DNA from: Mucilaginibacter yixingensis
GTDB taxonomy: Bacteria > Bacteroidota > Bacteroidia > Sphingobacteriales > Sphingobacteriaceae
Length of the DNA stretch: 64,000 bases
Reading direction: 5' to 3'
Assembly: GCF_041080815.1 (NCBI RefSeq)
Contig: NZ_CP160205.1
Span: 248,001 to 312,000 of the forward strand
This document shows positions 13,207 through 22,226 of this stretch, piece after piece. The first letter of the stretch is position 1, and the number at the start of each line of letters is the position of its first letter. The position numbers and the translations under genes are program-made. The notes beneath the pieces are model-generated. The model saw nothing but the letters and a program-made list of their open reading frames with translations, did not search any database and was not told where the DNA came from.

Positions 13207-15243
13207 ATGAGAAATGTGCTGAAGCTAATTGCCCTGGGGGCAGCAGGTGTTTTAGGGTTTAACCAGGCCAGTGCCCAGAGCAAGGCGCTCACCAATACCA
13301 CGGGCAGCCCTTACGCGGTGCTGAACAGTGTTGATATGGGCAATGTTACCTGGACCAAAGGTTTCTGGGCCGACCGCTTTAAAGTGTGTCGCGATACGAT
13401 GATCCCTAACCTGTGGCGTATTTATAATGACCCGAAGATCAGTCACGCATTTCAGAATTTTGAGGTTGCCGCCGGACTGGAGGATGGCGACCACGAGGGC
13501 CCTCCGTTCCATGATGGCGATTTCTATAAGCTGATGGAAGCCGAGATCAGCATGTATGCTACTACGCATGACCCGAAGATTGATGCGCAGTTAGACAACG
13601 CTATTGCCGTTATTGCTAAAGCGCAACGTGCCGATGGGTACATCCATACCCCGGTTATCATCTCGGCCCGGAAAAGCGGTAACGAGAAAGCCTTTAACGA
13701 CCCCAATAACTTTGAGGCCTACAACCTGGGCCACCTGATGACGGCGGCTTGTATCCACTACCGTATCACCGGTAAAAAGAACTTTTTGGCTGTAGCTATT
13801 AAGGCGACAGATTACCTGGATAATTTTTATAAAAACCTATCGCCCGAGAATGCTCGTAGCGCCGTTTGTCCGTCGCACTATATGGGCGTGGTAGAAATGT
13901 ATCGTACCACTAAAAATCCTAAGTATCTGGCGTTGGCCAAGCACCTGCTTGATATACGCGGAGAAAATAAAAACGGTACGGATGATAATCAGGACCGCAT
14001 CCCGTTCCGCCAGCAAACACAGGCCAATGGGCACGCGGTACGCGCCAATTACCTGTTTGCAGGTGCCGCAGACGTGTATGCCGAAACCGGCGACACCACC
14101 CTGATGCACACGCTGAACCTGATGTGGAACGACGTGGTCACCCGCAAAATGTACGTAACCGGTGGTTGCGGCTCGTTGTATGACGGCGTATCACCTGACG
14201 GTACATCATACAAACCTGATGATGTGCAAAAGATCCACCAGGCTTACGGTCGTGATTACCAATTGCCAAATTTTACCGCCCACAATGAAACCTGCGCCAA
14301 TATTGGCAACGTGTTGTGGAACTGGCGCATGCTGCAGGTAACCGGAAAAGCGCAATATGCCGATGTAATGGAGCTGGCACTGTACAACAGCGTACTTTCG
14401 GGCATCAGCCTGAGCGGTCGCGATTTTTTGTATACCAACCCATTGAGCTATTCTGATAACCTGCCGTTTAAACAACGCTGGTCTAAAGACAGGATAGGCT
14501 ATATCAAGTTATCAAATTGTTGCCCACCGAACGTGGTGCGCACGATAGCTGAAGTGGCTGACTATGCTTATAGTACATCAGACAAAGGTCTATGGTTTAA
14601 CCTATACGGCGGCAACACGCTGAACTCGAAACTGAAAGATGGATCAGCTATTAAAGTAACCCAGGAGACTGATTATCCATGGAACGGCAAGATCAACGTA
14701 ACGTTGAATCAATCGCCGACTAAAGCTTACTCTATGTTTTTCCGTATACCGGGCTGGTGCAAAGGTGCAAGTCTGACGGTTAACGGTCAGCCGGTAAATG
14801 TGGTTTTGACCAGTGGCCAATATGCCGAAGTAAATCGCCAATGGAAAACCGGCGACAAGATTGAGCTGAACCTGCCGATGCCGGTACAAATGCTGGAATC
14901 GAACCCGCTGGTGGAAGAAACCCGCAACCAGGTAGCCGTAAAACGTGGCCCGGTGGTGTACTGCCTGGAATCAGCAGATTTGCCAAAAGGCGATAAAGTG
15001 TTTGATGTGGCTTTATCGGCCAAAGCCGAACTACAGCCGCAGATGATCAGCATAGACAACAGCCCGATCATGAGCCTGACCGGCAAAGCCGATCTGCGTA
15101 ACCAGGCCAACTGGAATGGTCAGTTATATAAAGAGATAACACCTGTAAAAGAAAACGCGGTAAACGTTCGCCTGATACCATACTACGCCTGGGGTAACCG
15201 CGGGCATGTGGAGATGGAAACGTGGATGCCGTTTGATAGGTAA
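13207..15243 (+). CDS. GH127 beta-L-arabinofuranosidase (DUF1680 family)
   Basis: A 678-residue secreted (alpha/alpha)6-barrel enzyme. The zinc and catalytic cysteine set is intact: Glu361, Cys363, Cys438 and Cys439 (in NETCAN and NCCPPN), with the same spacing as Glu338, Cys340, Cys417 and Cys418 of the Bifidobacterium enzyme HypBA1. The family uses a cysteine nucleophile to release beta-L-arabinofuranose from plant glycoproteins or pectin side chains. I chose ATG 13207, which starts a signal peptide (MRNVLKLIALGAAGVLGF, ending ASAQ), over the in-frame TTG two codons upstream. An AT-rich stretch before it probably holds its promoter, and a strong terminator follows. Confidence 0.93.
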   Translation: MRNVLKLIALGAAGVLGFNQASAQSKALTNTTGSPYAVLNSVDMGNVTWTKGFWADRFKVCRDTMIPNLWRIYNDPKISHAFQNFEVAAGLEDGDHEGPPFHDGDFYKLMEAEISMYATTHDPKIDAQLDNAIAVIAKAQRADGYIHTPVIISARKSGNEKAFNDPNNFEAYNLGHLMTAACIHYRITGKKNFLAVAIKATDYLDNFYKNLSPENARSAVCPSHYMGVVEMYRTTKNPKYLALAKHLLDIRGENKNGTDDNQDRIPFRQQTQANGHAVRANYLFAGAADVYAETGDTTLMHTLNLMWNDVVTRKMYVTGGCGSLYDGVSPDGTSYKPDDVQKIHQAYGRDYQLPNFTAHNETCANIGNVLWNWRMLQVTGKAQYADVMELALYNSVLSGISLSGRDFLYTNPLSYSDNLPFKQRWSKDRIGYIKLSNCCPPNVVRTIAEVADYAYSTSDKGLWFNLYGGNTLNSKLKDGSAIKVTQETDYPWNGKINVTLNQSPTKAYSMFFRIPGWCKGASLTVNGQPVNVVLTSGQYAEVNRQWKTGDKIELNLPMPVQMLESNPLVEETRNQVAVKRGPVVYCLESADLPKGDKVFDVALSAKAELQPQMISIDNSPIMSLTGKADLRNQANWNGQLYKEITPVKENAVNVRLIPYYAWGNRGHVEMETWMPFDR

Positions 15244-15250
15244 AAGTTTT

Positions 15251-15286
15251 ACGAGGCGCGCCAGAAGGTGCGCCTCGTTTGTTTTA
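15251..15286 (+). terminator. Rho-independent terminator after the GH127 gene
   Basis: Perfect 9-bp arms ACGAGGCGC and GCGCCTCGT with a short loop, followed by TTTGTTTT, 8 bp after the GH127 stop. Confidence 0.85.
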
Positions 15287-15312
15287 AGTTCGCCCCTTAT
15301 GTCAACCCATTT

Positions 15313-15376
15313 GTCATTCCGAACGAACAAGCATGGGGCTGTGCGTGAGTGTGAGGAGGAATCTTATACGTGCGAA
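15313..15376. repeat. Partial family D palindromic repeat
   Basis: Starts GTCATTCCGAACGAACAAG and contains GAGGAGGAATCTTATACG, matching the left half of the family D element at 12784-12903. The right half is missing or diverged. Confidence 0.6.
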
Positions 15377-15401
15377 ATACCGCCATGCTAACTCGATGCC
15401 A

Positions 15402-15509
15402 GGTCAAGCGTCTGCGCTTGACCGAGATAAAAGGATTTTAACGTCCGCGCTGAAATTTGCAAGCGTGGACGCTTGTTGTTGTTGTGCGGTCAAGCGCAGA
15501 CGCTTGACC
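15402..15509. repeat. Nested inverted repeat with two self-complementary ends
   Basis: GGTCAAGCG-TCTG-CGCTTGACC at 15402-15423 and GGTCAAGCG-CAGA-CGCTTGACC at 15488-15509. Each is a hairpin with 9-bp arms, and the second is the exact reverse complement of the first. Between them lies a third imperfect stem (ACGTCCGCGCT and AGCGTGGACGC). No convincing gene is present in the 450 bp between the GH127 gene and trxA. Confidence 0.85.
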
Positions 15510-15642
15510 GGGCGGTTGTTTTGACTGGTGTAAATACTACACAAAGACTGGCAAAAGGGCAGGAAATTCCCGGCCTTATCGTCATAAAAAAGTGGATTGT
15601 TGATATGTGGGTAATTATTTTGTCACTTTGTCAGCGTGGTAC

Positions 15643-15673
15643 TTGTGGCAAGAGATTTGATTATACATCTTTG
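15643..15673 (+). promoter_or_regulatory. Likely trxA promoter
   Basis: TTG at 15643-15645, a 20-bp spacer, then CATCTTTG at 15666-15673, one base off the Bacteroidota -7 consensus TAnnTTTG. It lies 21 bp upstream of the trxA start. Confidence 0.65.
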
Positions 15674-15694
15674 TCAAACTAAAAAATAGATATC

Positions 15695-16012
15695 ATGGCT
15701 TTAGAAATTACAGACGCAAACTTTGATGAGCTTGTGCTTAAATCAGATAAACCCGTATTAGTAGACTTTTGGGCAGAATGGTGCGGTCCTTGTCGCATGG
15801 TAGGCCCTGTGGTTGAAGAAATTGCCAAAGAGTATGAAGGCAAAGCTGTTGTAGGTAAAGTAAATGTGGATAACAACCCCGGCATTTCAATGAAATTCGG
15901 TATCCGCAATATCCCAGCATTGCTGTTCTTCAAAAATGGCGAAATTGTAGACAAACAGATTGGCGCTGTGCCAAAATCTATATTGGCCGATAAACTGGTA
16001 AAACAGCTGTAA
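15695..16012 (+). CDS. trxA: Thioredoxin
   Basis: A 105-residue cytoplasmic thioredoxin of standard length. The redox site WCGPC has Cys30 and Cys33, preceded by the conserved DFWAEW strand, and the cis-proline loop NIPALLFF follows at about residue 72. It keeps cytoplasmic proteins reduced and supplies electrons to reductases, possibly including the class II ribonucleotide reductase encoded at 39.1 kb. It has its own promoter and ends at a bidirectional terminator facing lepB, so it is monocistronic. Confidence 0.97.
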   Translation: MALEITDANFDELVLKSDKPVLVDFWAEWCGPCRMVGPVVEEIAKEYEGKAVVGKVNVDNNPGISMKFGIRNIPALLFFKNGEIVDKQIGAVPKSILADKLVKQL

Positions 16013-16018
16013 GTAGTC

Positions 16019-16268
16019 TTGAACCAGGATTCTTTGGATTTTTAGGATTTACAGGATACTGGTTCTAATCGATAAATAAAAAGAGAGAGCCCTTTTGAAT
16101 GTTTCAAAGGGCTCTCTCTTTTTATTTTAGGTTATGCCGAATTTGTTTCTGCACCCCATGTGCTAAGTGTGCATGATGGTTTGTCCTGAGGGTATCGGAA
16201 TAAGTTCGGATGAAAGTAGGAATTTAAAATCCTGTAAATCTTAAAAATTCGTTAAATCCAGGTTCAGA
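16019..16268. repeat. Inverted repeat flanking a degenerate family A element
   Basis: GAACCAGGATTCTTTGGATT... at about 16020-16057 and its imperfect complement ending AAATCCAGGTTC at about 16231-16266 enclose the trxA/lepB terminator and a degenerate, inverted family A palindrome (16131-16214). Confidence 0.7.
16078..16124. terminator. Bidirectional terminator between trxA and lepB
   Basis: An A-tract, AGAGAGAGCCCTTT, a short loop, AAAGGGCTCTCTCT, then a T-tract. It works symmetrically for the convergent genes trxA (+) and lepB (-). Confidence 0.9.
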
Positions 16269-17354
16269 CTATTTTATCCCCCTTAACACCCTATCCCATC
16301 TAATCTTACTCACAAATGTTTTGGTCGAATCCAGGCTCAACCAGGTGATCATGGCTTTGCCGATGATGTGATCTTCCGGTACATAACCCCAAAACCGTGA
16401 GTCGAGCGAGTTGTGGCGGTTATCGCCCATCATCCAGTAATAGTTCATTTTAAAGGTATAGGTATCGGCCTTTTTGCCGTTTACTAAGATGTTGTTGTCT
16501 CCGGTAGTTACCTTGTTGCCTTCATAATTCTCGATAGCGGTGCGATAAAGCGTAAGTGTCGAGTCATTCAGTGGAATAGTCATACCTCGTTTAGGCATCA
16601 CCAGCGGACCAAAATTGTCTACGTTCCACTTGAACTTGCTGTTGTGCGGGAACACCGTATTATCATACTGGCCCGGCGCTGCCACGTTAGGCACTACACT
16701 TTTAATATTTGAGAAAGCTTTAAACTCGGCCAGATGCTCGTTAGGGATCATCAGTTGGTATTGATTTTCGCTTTGGCCAAGGATATCGATATGCAGATCT
16801 TCCAGCATTTTGTTGTTCAGCTCGGTACCGTCGGTAGTAATAATATAGTCTAACTGTTGGCGTGGTGCCTCTGGTGCAGGTTGACCGTTAATATATACAT
16901 GCGAGGCAATGATCTGCAGCTTATCACCCGGCGCCGCCTGGCAACGCTTAATGAGCGTGGTTCGGGCGTCAATGGGGCGGTCAATTTCTTCGGGTTTGTT
17001 AAATACCACTACGTCGCCTTTTTTAGGAGATGATAACCCCGGCAGGCGCATGTACGGTAGTTTAAGGCCGCTCCAATAAGTCTTCATGCCCCAAACCTCA
17101 GGCTCAGTAAACGGTACAGAGATAGGGGTAAACGGCATACGTGCGCCATAGCTAAACTTGCTCACAAAGAGGTAATCGCCGGTTAACAGGGAGCCTTCCA
17201 TAGAGCCCGATGGAATAGCATAGGCCGAAAATAACAGGCCGCGGATAATGGTAGCGGCTACAACAGCAAAAACAATGGCATCAACCCACTCGCGTGTTTT
17301 TGATTTGGGCTTGCCACTTTTGTCTTTTTTAGAAAAAATATGTTTCAGATTCAT
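16269..17354 (-). CDS. lepB: Signal peptidase I
   Basis: A 361-residue inner-membrane serine protease that removes signal peptides from exported proteins. A cytoplasmic, lysine-rich N-terminus is followed by one transmembrane segment (about 25-46). The catalytic Ser51 is in PSGSM and the general base Lys136 in LIKRCQAAPGD; the conserved MGDNRHNSLDSRFWG box lies near residue 310. The insertion between the serine and lysine boxes and the overall length are usual for Bacteroidota signal peptidases. A promoter is visible upstream. It is needed for the many secreted hydrolases nearby but is not co-transcribed with them. Confidence 0.96.
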   Translation of the reverse strand: MNLKHIFSKKDKSGKPKSKTREWVDAIVFAVVAATIIRGLLFSAYAIPSGSMEGSLLTGDYLFVSKFSYGARMPFTPISVPFTEPEVWGMKTYWSGLKLPYMRLPGLSSPKKGDVVVFNKPEEIDRPIDARTTLIKRCQAAPGDKLQIIASHVYINGQPAPEAPRQQLDYIITTDGTELNNKMLEDLHIDILGQSENQYQLMIPNEHLAEFKAFSNIKSVVPNVAAPGQYDNTVFPHNSKFKWNVDNFGPLVMPKRGMTIPLNDSTLTLYRTAIENYEGNKVTTGDNNILVNGKKADTYTFKMNYYWMMGDNRHNSLDSRFWGYVPEDHIIGKAMITWLSLDSTKTFVSKIRWDRVLRGIK

Positions 17355-17416
17355 TTTCCGAAGTATGTATGGTGTTAGATGTCAGGGGTATTGATTTGTT
17401 ACTGGGGCTAAGTTAG

Positions 17417-17446
17417 TAAAAGTATTTATCGTATAACTTTTTGCAA
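17417..17446 (-). promoter_or_regulatory. Likely lepB promoter
   Basis: On the - strand: TTG (17446-17444), a 19-bp spacer, then TACTTTTA (17424-17417), one base off TAnnTTTG. It leaves a 5' leader of roughly 55 bp. Confidence 0.6.
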
Positions 17447-17458
17447 AGGTTATGCTAC

Positions 17459-17788
17459 TATTTAGGTGTAATCTATTGGGTTCTGCGGTCCCGCTCAGTT
17501 GCCGCGGGGGGCTGTTACTGAGCCGTCGCCCTGCAAATCACCCAGAAGCTGTCCGCTGTCGGCCACCACACTTCTGTTGAAAGCAGAGCGTAGGCCTGTC
17601 AGAACGCCGAGCCAGCGTTGGCGGGAATGCTGATTTTTTGTAGAGCTGTGCGAAGACAAAAAATTGCAGGGCGGGCGGAAGGATCGTTCTGACTTGACTT
17701 TTTGGTTACTTTTGTGTCAAGACAAAAGTAACAGCCACCCGCGGCAACTGAGCGGGACGAACGATAACTTTTGTAGAACACCTAAATA
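17459..17788. repeat. 330-bp element with inverted ends (family F, MITE-like)
   Basis: Terminal 11-bp perfect inverted repeats (TATTTAGGTGT and ACACCTAAATA). Second arms of about 30 bp at 17488-17517 and 17728-17758 differ by about one position (GTCCCGCTCAGTTGCCGCGG). An inner hairpin with GTTACTTTTG and CAAAAGTAAC arms lies at 17705-17732. It fills the gap between lepB and the T9SS plug gene. No coding capacity and no clear target duplication are seen. Confidence 0.82.
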
Positions 17789-17810
17789 CGAAGAAGAAAT
17801 AGCCAGATAA

Positions 17811-19073
17811 ATGAGACTTCGCATCAGTATCCTCCTCCTCTTCATCACTTGCCGTACATTGGCGCAAAACCAGCCGATGGTTTATGAAGATAAAACCTAT
17901 CTGCCCGAAATTAAGACCGTGCAGTTTTACAACACCAAGAAAGAAGGCTCGTTTCCGCTGATCCCGCTAAACTCTGGTGAGCAGGTCATGTTGAGCTTTG
18001 ACGATTTGAGCGGACAATCAAAAATATTAAACTACACACTGGAGCATTGCGATGCGCAGTGGAACTCGTCGCGCTTGTCGCCCATTGAATACTTGCAGGG
18101 TTTTACTGAGGACAGGCTGATGGAGTACCGTTACTCTGCAGGCACGCGCCAAAAATATATCCATTATGAACTGACGTTGCCCAACCAGAACCTATCGCCC
18201 AGGCTGGCGGGTAACTACCTGTTAAAAGTTTATCAGAACGGCGATCAAAGCAAGCCGGTACTTACTCGCAGATTGTATGTGGTGGGCAGTAAGGTGAGCA
18301 TCACGGCGCAAATGGTACCGTCCGGCAATGTATCGCAGCGGGCGACAAATCAGAAGATCAATTTCTCGTTAGAATATGCCGGTTTAAATGTGCAAAACCC
18401 TTATACCGATATCCGCACGTTGATTATGCAGAACGCCCGGCCGGAGACCGGTATCTGGAACACGCGCCCGGCTAACATCCGTAGTACACAGTTGATTTAT
18501 AATGATATCCTGACTAATGATTTTCCCGGTCGCAATGAGTTTAGGCATTTTGATACGCGGTCGTTAAAGTTGAATTCAGAGCGGATAGGGCATATTTATC
18601 GTGATACCGCCAATACCGTTATCCTGTTGCCTGATCCAAAGCGCGATCAGCCAGATTATGTATTTCAGTATGATAACGACGGTAAGTTTTTCATCATCAA
18701 CCAGGACGGTCGCGACGGCCGTACCGATGGCGATTACGCCCACATGTATTTTACGCTGCTGGCCAATAAAACAGCCTTTGATGGATCGGCTTACATCGTT
18801 GGTCAGTTTAACAATTACCGCCTGGATGAACAAAGCAAGCTAAAGTATGATGGTTCGCTAATGCGTTTCTATACTGATTTGTACCTGAAACAAGGTGTGT
18901 ACGATTATGGATATGTTTGGGTTGATGCCAAAACAAAAACACCAGACGATACTGTGCTGGAAGGCAATCACTTTGAGACGGAGAATGATTACCAGATACT
19001 GGTTTACTTCCGCGCGCCCGGTGCCCGTTGGGAAGAGTTGGTGGGATACAGGGTGTTGAATACGGCGAGGTAA
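17811..19073 (+). CDS. Type IX secretion system plug protein (DUF5103)
   Basis: A 420-residue periplasmic or outer-membrane-associated protein with a short signal peptide (ending TLAQ). It is recognisable by its opening, YEDKTYLPEIKTVQFY, and by DFDDLS-type and EHCDAQWNSS segments in the N-terminal beta domain; a second beta domain carries LDEQSKLKYDGSLMRFYTDLYLKQGVYDYGY. This family plugs the SprA/Sov channel of the type IX secretion system when no substrate is engaged, and is found only in Bacteroidota. It is preceded by an inverted-repeat element and stands alone; no other T9SS gene is in the window. Confidence 0.82.
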   Translation: MRLRISILLLFITCRTLAQNQPMVYEDKTYLPEIKTVQFYNTKKEGSFPLIPLNSGEQVMLSFDDLSGQSKILNYTLEHCDAQWNSSRLSPIEYLQGFTEDRLMEYRYSAGTRQKYIHYELTLPNQNLSPRLAGNYLLKVYQNGDQSKPVLTRRLYVVGSKVSITAQMVPSGNVSQRATNQKINFSLEYAGLNVQNPYTDIRTLIMQNARPETGIWNTRPANIRSTQLIYNDILTNDFPGRNEFRHFDTRSLKLNSERIGHIYRDTANTVILLPDPKRDQPDYVFQYDNDGKFFIINQDGRDGRTDGDYAHMYFTLLANKTAFDGSAYIVGQFNNYRLDEQSKLKYDGSLMRFYTDLYLKQGVYDYGYVWVDAKTKTPDDTVLEGNHFETENDYQILVYFRAPGARWEELVGYRVLNTAR

Positions 19074-19163
19074 TCTCGGATTTCGAATGTTCGATTTCGG
19101 ATTTTATTTTTATTCAAGATGCCATCGCTCGCGTCATCGACACAAGTGCTGGTAAGAGCTAAA

Positions 19164-19267
19164 ATCCCCTCTTGAGAGGGGGCGCGTTGGAAAGTGCGGC
19201 TGTAGGGGTGTGTCATTTCGCAGGCATAAAGGACACACCCCTACACCCCTCTCAAGAGGGGAATCGC
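19164..19267. repeat. Palindromic element, family C, second module only
   Basis: Bounded by CCCCTCTTGAGAGGGG and CCCCTCTCAAGAGGGG with inner ACACCCCT arms. The orientation is opposite to 13033-13134 and 44567-44670. The rest of the 360-bp gap holds no gene, apart from the pheT promoter region. Confidence 0.9.
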
Positions 19268-19404
19268 ACAGTTCCTACGCTTCTTTCCATCTTTTCAATA
19301 CTTGAGGGCTGGAGCCAGGCGACTGCAATATGAATGTTGTCGGTCTTTTAAAATCCGAAATCAAACATCCCAATTCCCAAATCCCGCCAATTCCTAAATC
19401 TTAT

Positions 19405-19412
19405 TATCTTTG
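19405..19412 (+). promoter_or_regulatory. Probable pheT -7 element
   Basis: TATCTTTG is a perfect match to the Bacteroidota -7 motif TAnnTTTG, 21 bp before the pheT ATG. No TTG is found at the expected -33 distance. Confidence 0.55.
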
Positions 19413-19433
19413 CCCATTATCATCAGCAACTGA

Positions 19434-21833
19434 ATGAAAATATCATATAACTGGCTTAAGGAATTTATAGACACGGATAAAACGCCGTCAGAAATATCGC
19501 AGATACTTACCGGTACCGGACTGGAGGTAGAAAGCATGGAAAAAGTGCAGGCTGTTCCGGGGGGACTGGAAGGTCTGGTTATTGGTTACGTAAAAGAATG
19601 TATCGATCACCCCAACTCAGATCACCTGCATATTACTAAGGTTGATGTGGGCGGCGAGGCTGATTTGCCGGTAGTTTGTGGCGCGGCCAACGTAGCTGCC
19701 GGTCAGAAAGTTGTGGTTGCAGTGGTGGACACAACTGTGTACCCAACATCTGGCGAACCATTCAAAATCAAGAAATCAAAAATCCGCGGCGAGGTATCTG
19801 AAGGGATGATCTGCGCCGAGGATGAGATAGGTTTGGGCAGCAGTCACGAAGGCATTATGGTACTGCCGGAAGATGCACCTGTGGGCACGCCAGCTAAAGA
19901 TTATTTTAAGCTGAACGATGACTATATGTACGAGATTGGCCTGACGCCTAACCGCGCCGATGCCACCTCGCACCTGGGCACCGCTCGTGATATTGCCGCT
20001 TTCCTGAAACTGGCCATCAAAAAGCCTGATGTATCGGCCTTCGCGGTAGATAATCATGATCTGGATATTAAAGTACAGGTAGAAAATCCTGCCGGTGCGC
20101 CCCGTTACTCTGGTTTAACCATGACCGGCATCACCGTAAAAGAATCGCCGCAATGGCTGAAAGAGCGCCTGGCTGTAATTGGCGTGCGCCCAATCAATAA
20201 TATTGTTGACGTTACCAACTATGTGCTGCATGATCTTGGTCAGCCTATGCACGCCTTTGATGCCGCAGCTGTTACCGGTAATACGGTAGTGGTAAAAAAC
20301 TGTGCTGAGGGTACGCCTTTTGTAACGCTGGACGGTGTGGAGCGCAAGCTGCATGCTGACGACGTGATGATTTGCAACGCCCAGGAGCCGATGTGTATTG
20401 CCGGTGTGTTTGGTGGCCAGAAGTCTGGTGTGACAGATGGCACAACCAGCATATTTTTGGAGAGCGCTTATTTCAACCCCGTATCGGTACGCAAAACATC
20501 AAAACGTTTTGGCCTGAAAACCGATTCGTCATTCCGTTTTGAGCGTGGTACAGATCCAAACATGACGGTGTTTGCTTTGAAACGTGCGGCTTTATTAATC
20601 AAAGAAGTTGCCGGTGGACAAGTATCGTCAGAGATCATCGACGTTTACCCATCACCTGTAGCACCTTTTGATGTAGAGGTGACTTACAACAACATCCACC
20701 GACTGATTGGTAAAAACATTCCGCAGGATGAGATCAAAGGCATTATTAAAGCACTGGATATTGAAGTGGTGAACGAGACTGCAGAAGGCCTCTCGCTGAA
20801 AGTGCCGCCATACCGTGTGGATGTAACCCGCGATGTAGACGTGGTTGAAGAGATTCTGCGTATATACGGTTATAACAACATCGAGATTCCTACCCAGGTG
20901 CGCGCGTCGCTTAACAATGCGTCGCGACCGGAGAAAGATACGGTGCAGAACGCCATCTCTGAGTGGTTAACTGCCAATGGCTTTAACGAGATGATGGCCA
21001 ACTCGCTTACCAAATCTGCCTATTACGAGAATTTGGATGCGGTAGTAAAGATTCTCAACCCGCTGAGCAGCGATCTGGACGTAATGCGCGCCACCATGGT
21101 TTACTCTGGCTTGGAAGCCATTGCCTACAACGTTAACCGCAAAAGCAGCGATCTGAAACTGTACGAGTTTGGCAAAACCTACCACGTAAGTGAAGATAAA
21201 TATCGCGAAGATCAGCACCTGGCTGTTTACCTGACCGGTAACACCGCCGGCGAGCAATGGAATCAGCAGGTGAAGCCGGTATCGTTCTACAACCTGAAAT
21301 CGGTAGTGGATAATTTGCTGGAACGTTTGAATATTAAAGATTTTACCATCGAAGATTCATCGTGCTCAAAAACCACTTATGGTTTGCAGTATATGCGCGG
21401 TAACAAACGCATTGTAAAATTTGGCGCTGTTGGTCCGCAGGCATTGAAAAAGGCTCATGTTGATCAGCCGGTGTTCCACGCCGATTTTAACTTTGATCTG
21501 ATTTTGAACCTGGTACGTAAAAACGTGATTACTAACCAGGAGATCTCAAAGTTCCCGGCCGTGCGTCGTGATTTGTCGTTGCTGGTTGACAAAGAGATCA
21601 CTTTTGCTCAGCTGAAACAAGTTGCTCAAAAAACCGAGAAGAAGTTGCTGAAAGAAGTAAACGTATTTGACGTGTATGAGGGCGACAAACTTCCGGCTGG
21701 TAAAAAATCATACGCCTTAAGTTTTGTTTTACTTGACGAGGAAAAAACATTGACCGATAAGGCGATAGATTCGATAATGCAGAAATTAATTTTTACTTTG
21801 GGCAAAGAAACAGGGGCAGAGGTGAGGAAATAA
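19434..21833 (+). CDS. pheT: Phenylalanine-tRNA ligase beta subunit
   Basis: A 799-residue subunit of the alpha2beta2 phenylalanyl-tRNA synthetase, which charges tRNA-Phe. Domain order is typical: the B1/B2 region with an EMAP-like tRNA-binding domain (about 40-150), the B3/B4 editing domain (about 210-390, which hydrolyses mis-acylated Tyr), B5 (about 400-475), a catalytic-like core (about 490-690), and the C-terminal anticodon-binding ferredoxin-like domain (about 705-798) with SKFPAVRRDLSLLVD. Length is normal. pheS is not adjacent. It probably heads a short operon with the coiled-coil gene, zapA and perhaps the 6S-like RNA. Confidence 0.97.
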   Translation: MKISYNWLKEFIDTDKTPSEISQILTGTGLEVESMEKVQAVPGGLEGLVIGYVKECIDHPNSDHLHITKVDVGGEADLPVVCGAANVAAGQKVVVAVVDTTVYPTSGEPFKIKKSKIRGEVSEGMICAEDEIGLGSSHEGIMVLPEDAPVGTPAKDYFKLNDDYMYEIGLTPNRADATSHLGTARDIAAFLKLAIKKPDVSAFAVDNHDLDIKVQVENPAGAPRYSGLTMTGITVKESPQWLKERLAVIGVRPINNIVDVTNYVLHDLGQPMHAFDAAAVTGNTVVVKNCAEGTPFVTLDGVERKLHADDVMICNAQEPMCIAGVFGGQKSGVTDGTTSIFLESAYFNPVSVRKTSKRFGLKTDSSFRFERGTDPNMTVFALKRAALLIKEVAGGQVSSEIIDVYPSPVAPFDVEVTYNNIHRLIGKNIPQDEIKGIIKALDIEVVNETAEGLSLKVPPYRVDVTRDVDVVEEILRIYGYNNIEIPTQVRASLNNASRPEKDTVQNAISEWLTANGFNEMMANSLTKSAYYENLDAVVKILNPLSSDLDVMRATMVYSGLEAIAYNVNRKSSDLKLYEFGKTYHVSEDKYREDQHLAVYLTGNTAGEQWNQQVKPVSFYNLKSVVDNLLERLNIKDFTIEDSSCSKTTYGLQYMRGNKRIVKFGAVGPQALKKAHVDQPVFHADFNFDLILNLVRKNVITNQEISKFPAVRRDLSLLVDKEITFAQLKQVAQKTEKKLLKEVNVFDVYEGDKLPAGKKSYALSFVLLDEEKTLTDKAIDSIMQKLIFTLGKETGAEVRK

Positions 21834-21917
21834 GTTGGATGGAAAGAGTTGAGTAGCATGAGTTATTATCATGCAACTTAACAATATCATCAACTTAATC
21901 AGCCAATTAACTAACAA

Positions 21918-22205
21918 ATGACTACGGCCGAACAACTGAACAGCATAATGGAGCGTACCGAACGCCTCATTACCCTATGCAACTCATTGCAGGAGGATAA
22001 TGACATGCTGAGACTGGAAAACCAGTCGTTGGCAGTGGCGTTGGATACCAGCAGGGAGAAGACCAAAGATGTGGAAGAAAAGCTTCGTGTATTGAAGCTG
22101 GCTAAGTCGTTTTCAGAAACGAATGAAAAAAGCCTTGACATCAAGCAAAAAATTAACGAATTTGTGCGGGAAATAGATAAGTGTATTGTATTGCTGAAAA
22201 AGTAA
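21918..22205 (+). CDS. Small coiled-coil protein between pheT and zapA
   Basis: A 95-residue cytoplasmic protein of almost pure heptad character (LNSIMERTERLITLCNSLQ, later ending INEFVREIDKCIVLLKK). It has no signal peptide, membrane segment or enzymatic motif. It lies 84 bp after pheT and 21 bp before zapA. The size and coiled coil resemble ZapB-like division proteins that work with ZapA; this is an inference from position and shape, not from recognised homology. Confidence 0.8.
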   Translation: MTTAEQLNSIMERTERLITLCNSLQEDNDMLRLENQSLAVALDTSREKTKDVEEKLRVLKLAKSFSETNEKSLDIKQKINEFVREIDKCIVLLKK

Positions 22206-22226
22206 TACGAAAGTGAACAAGCTCAG

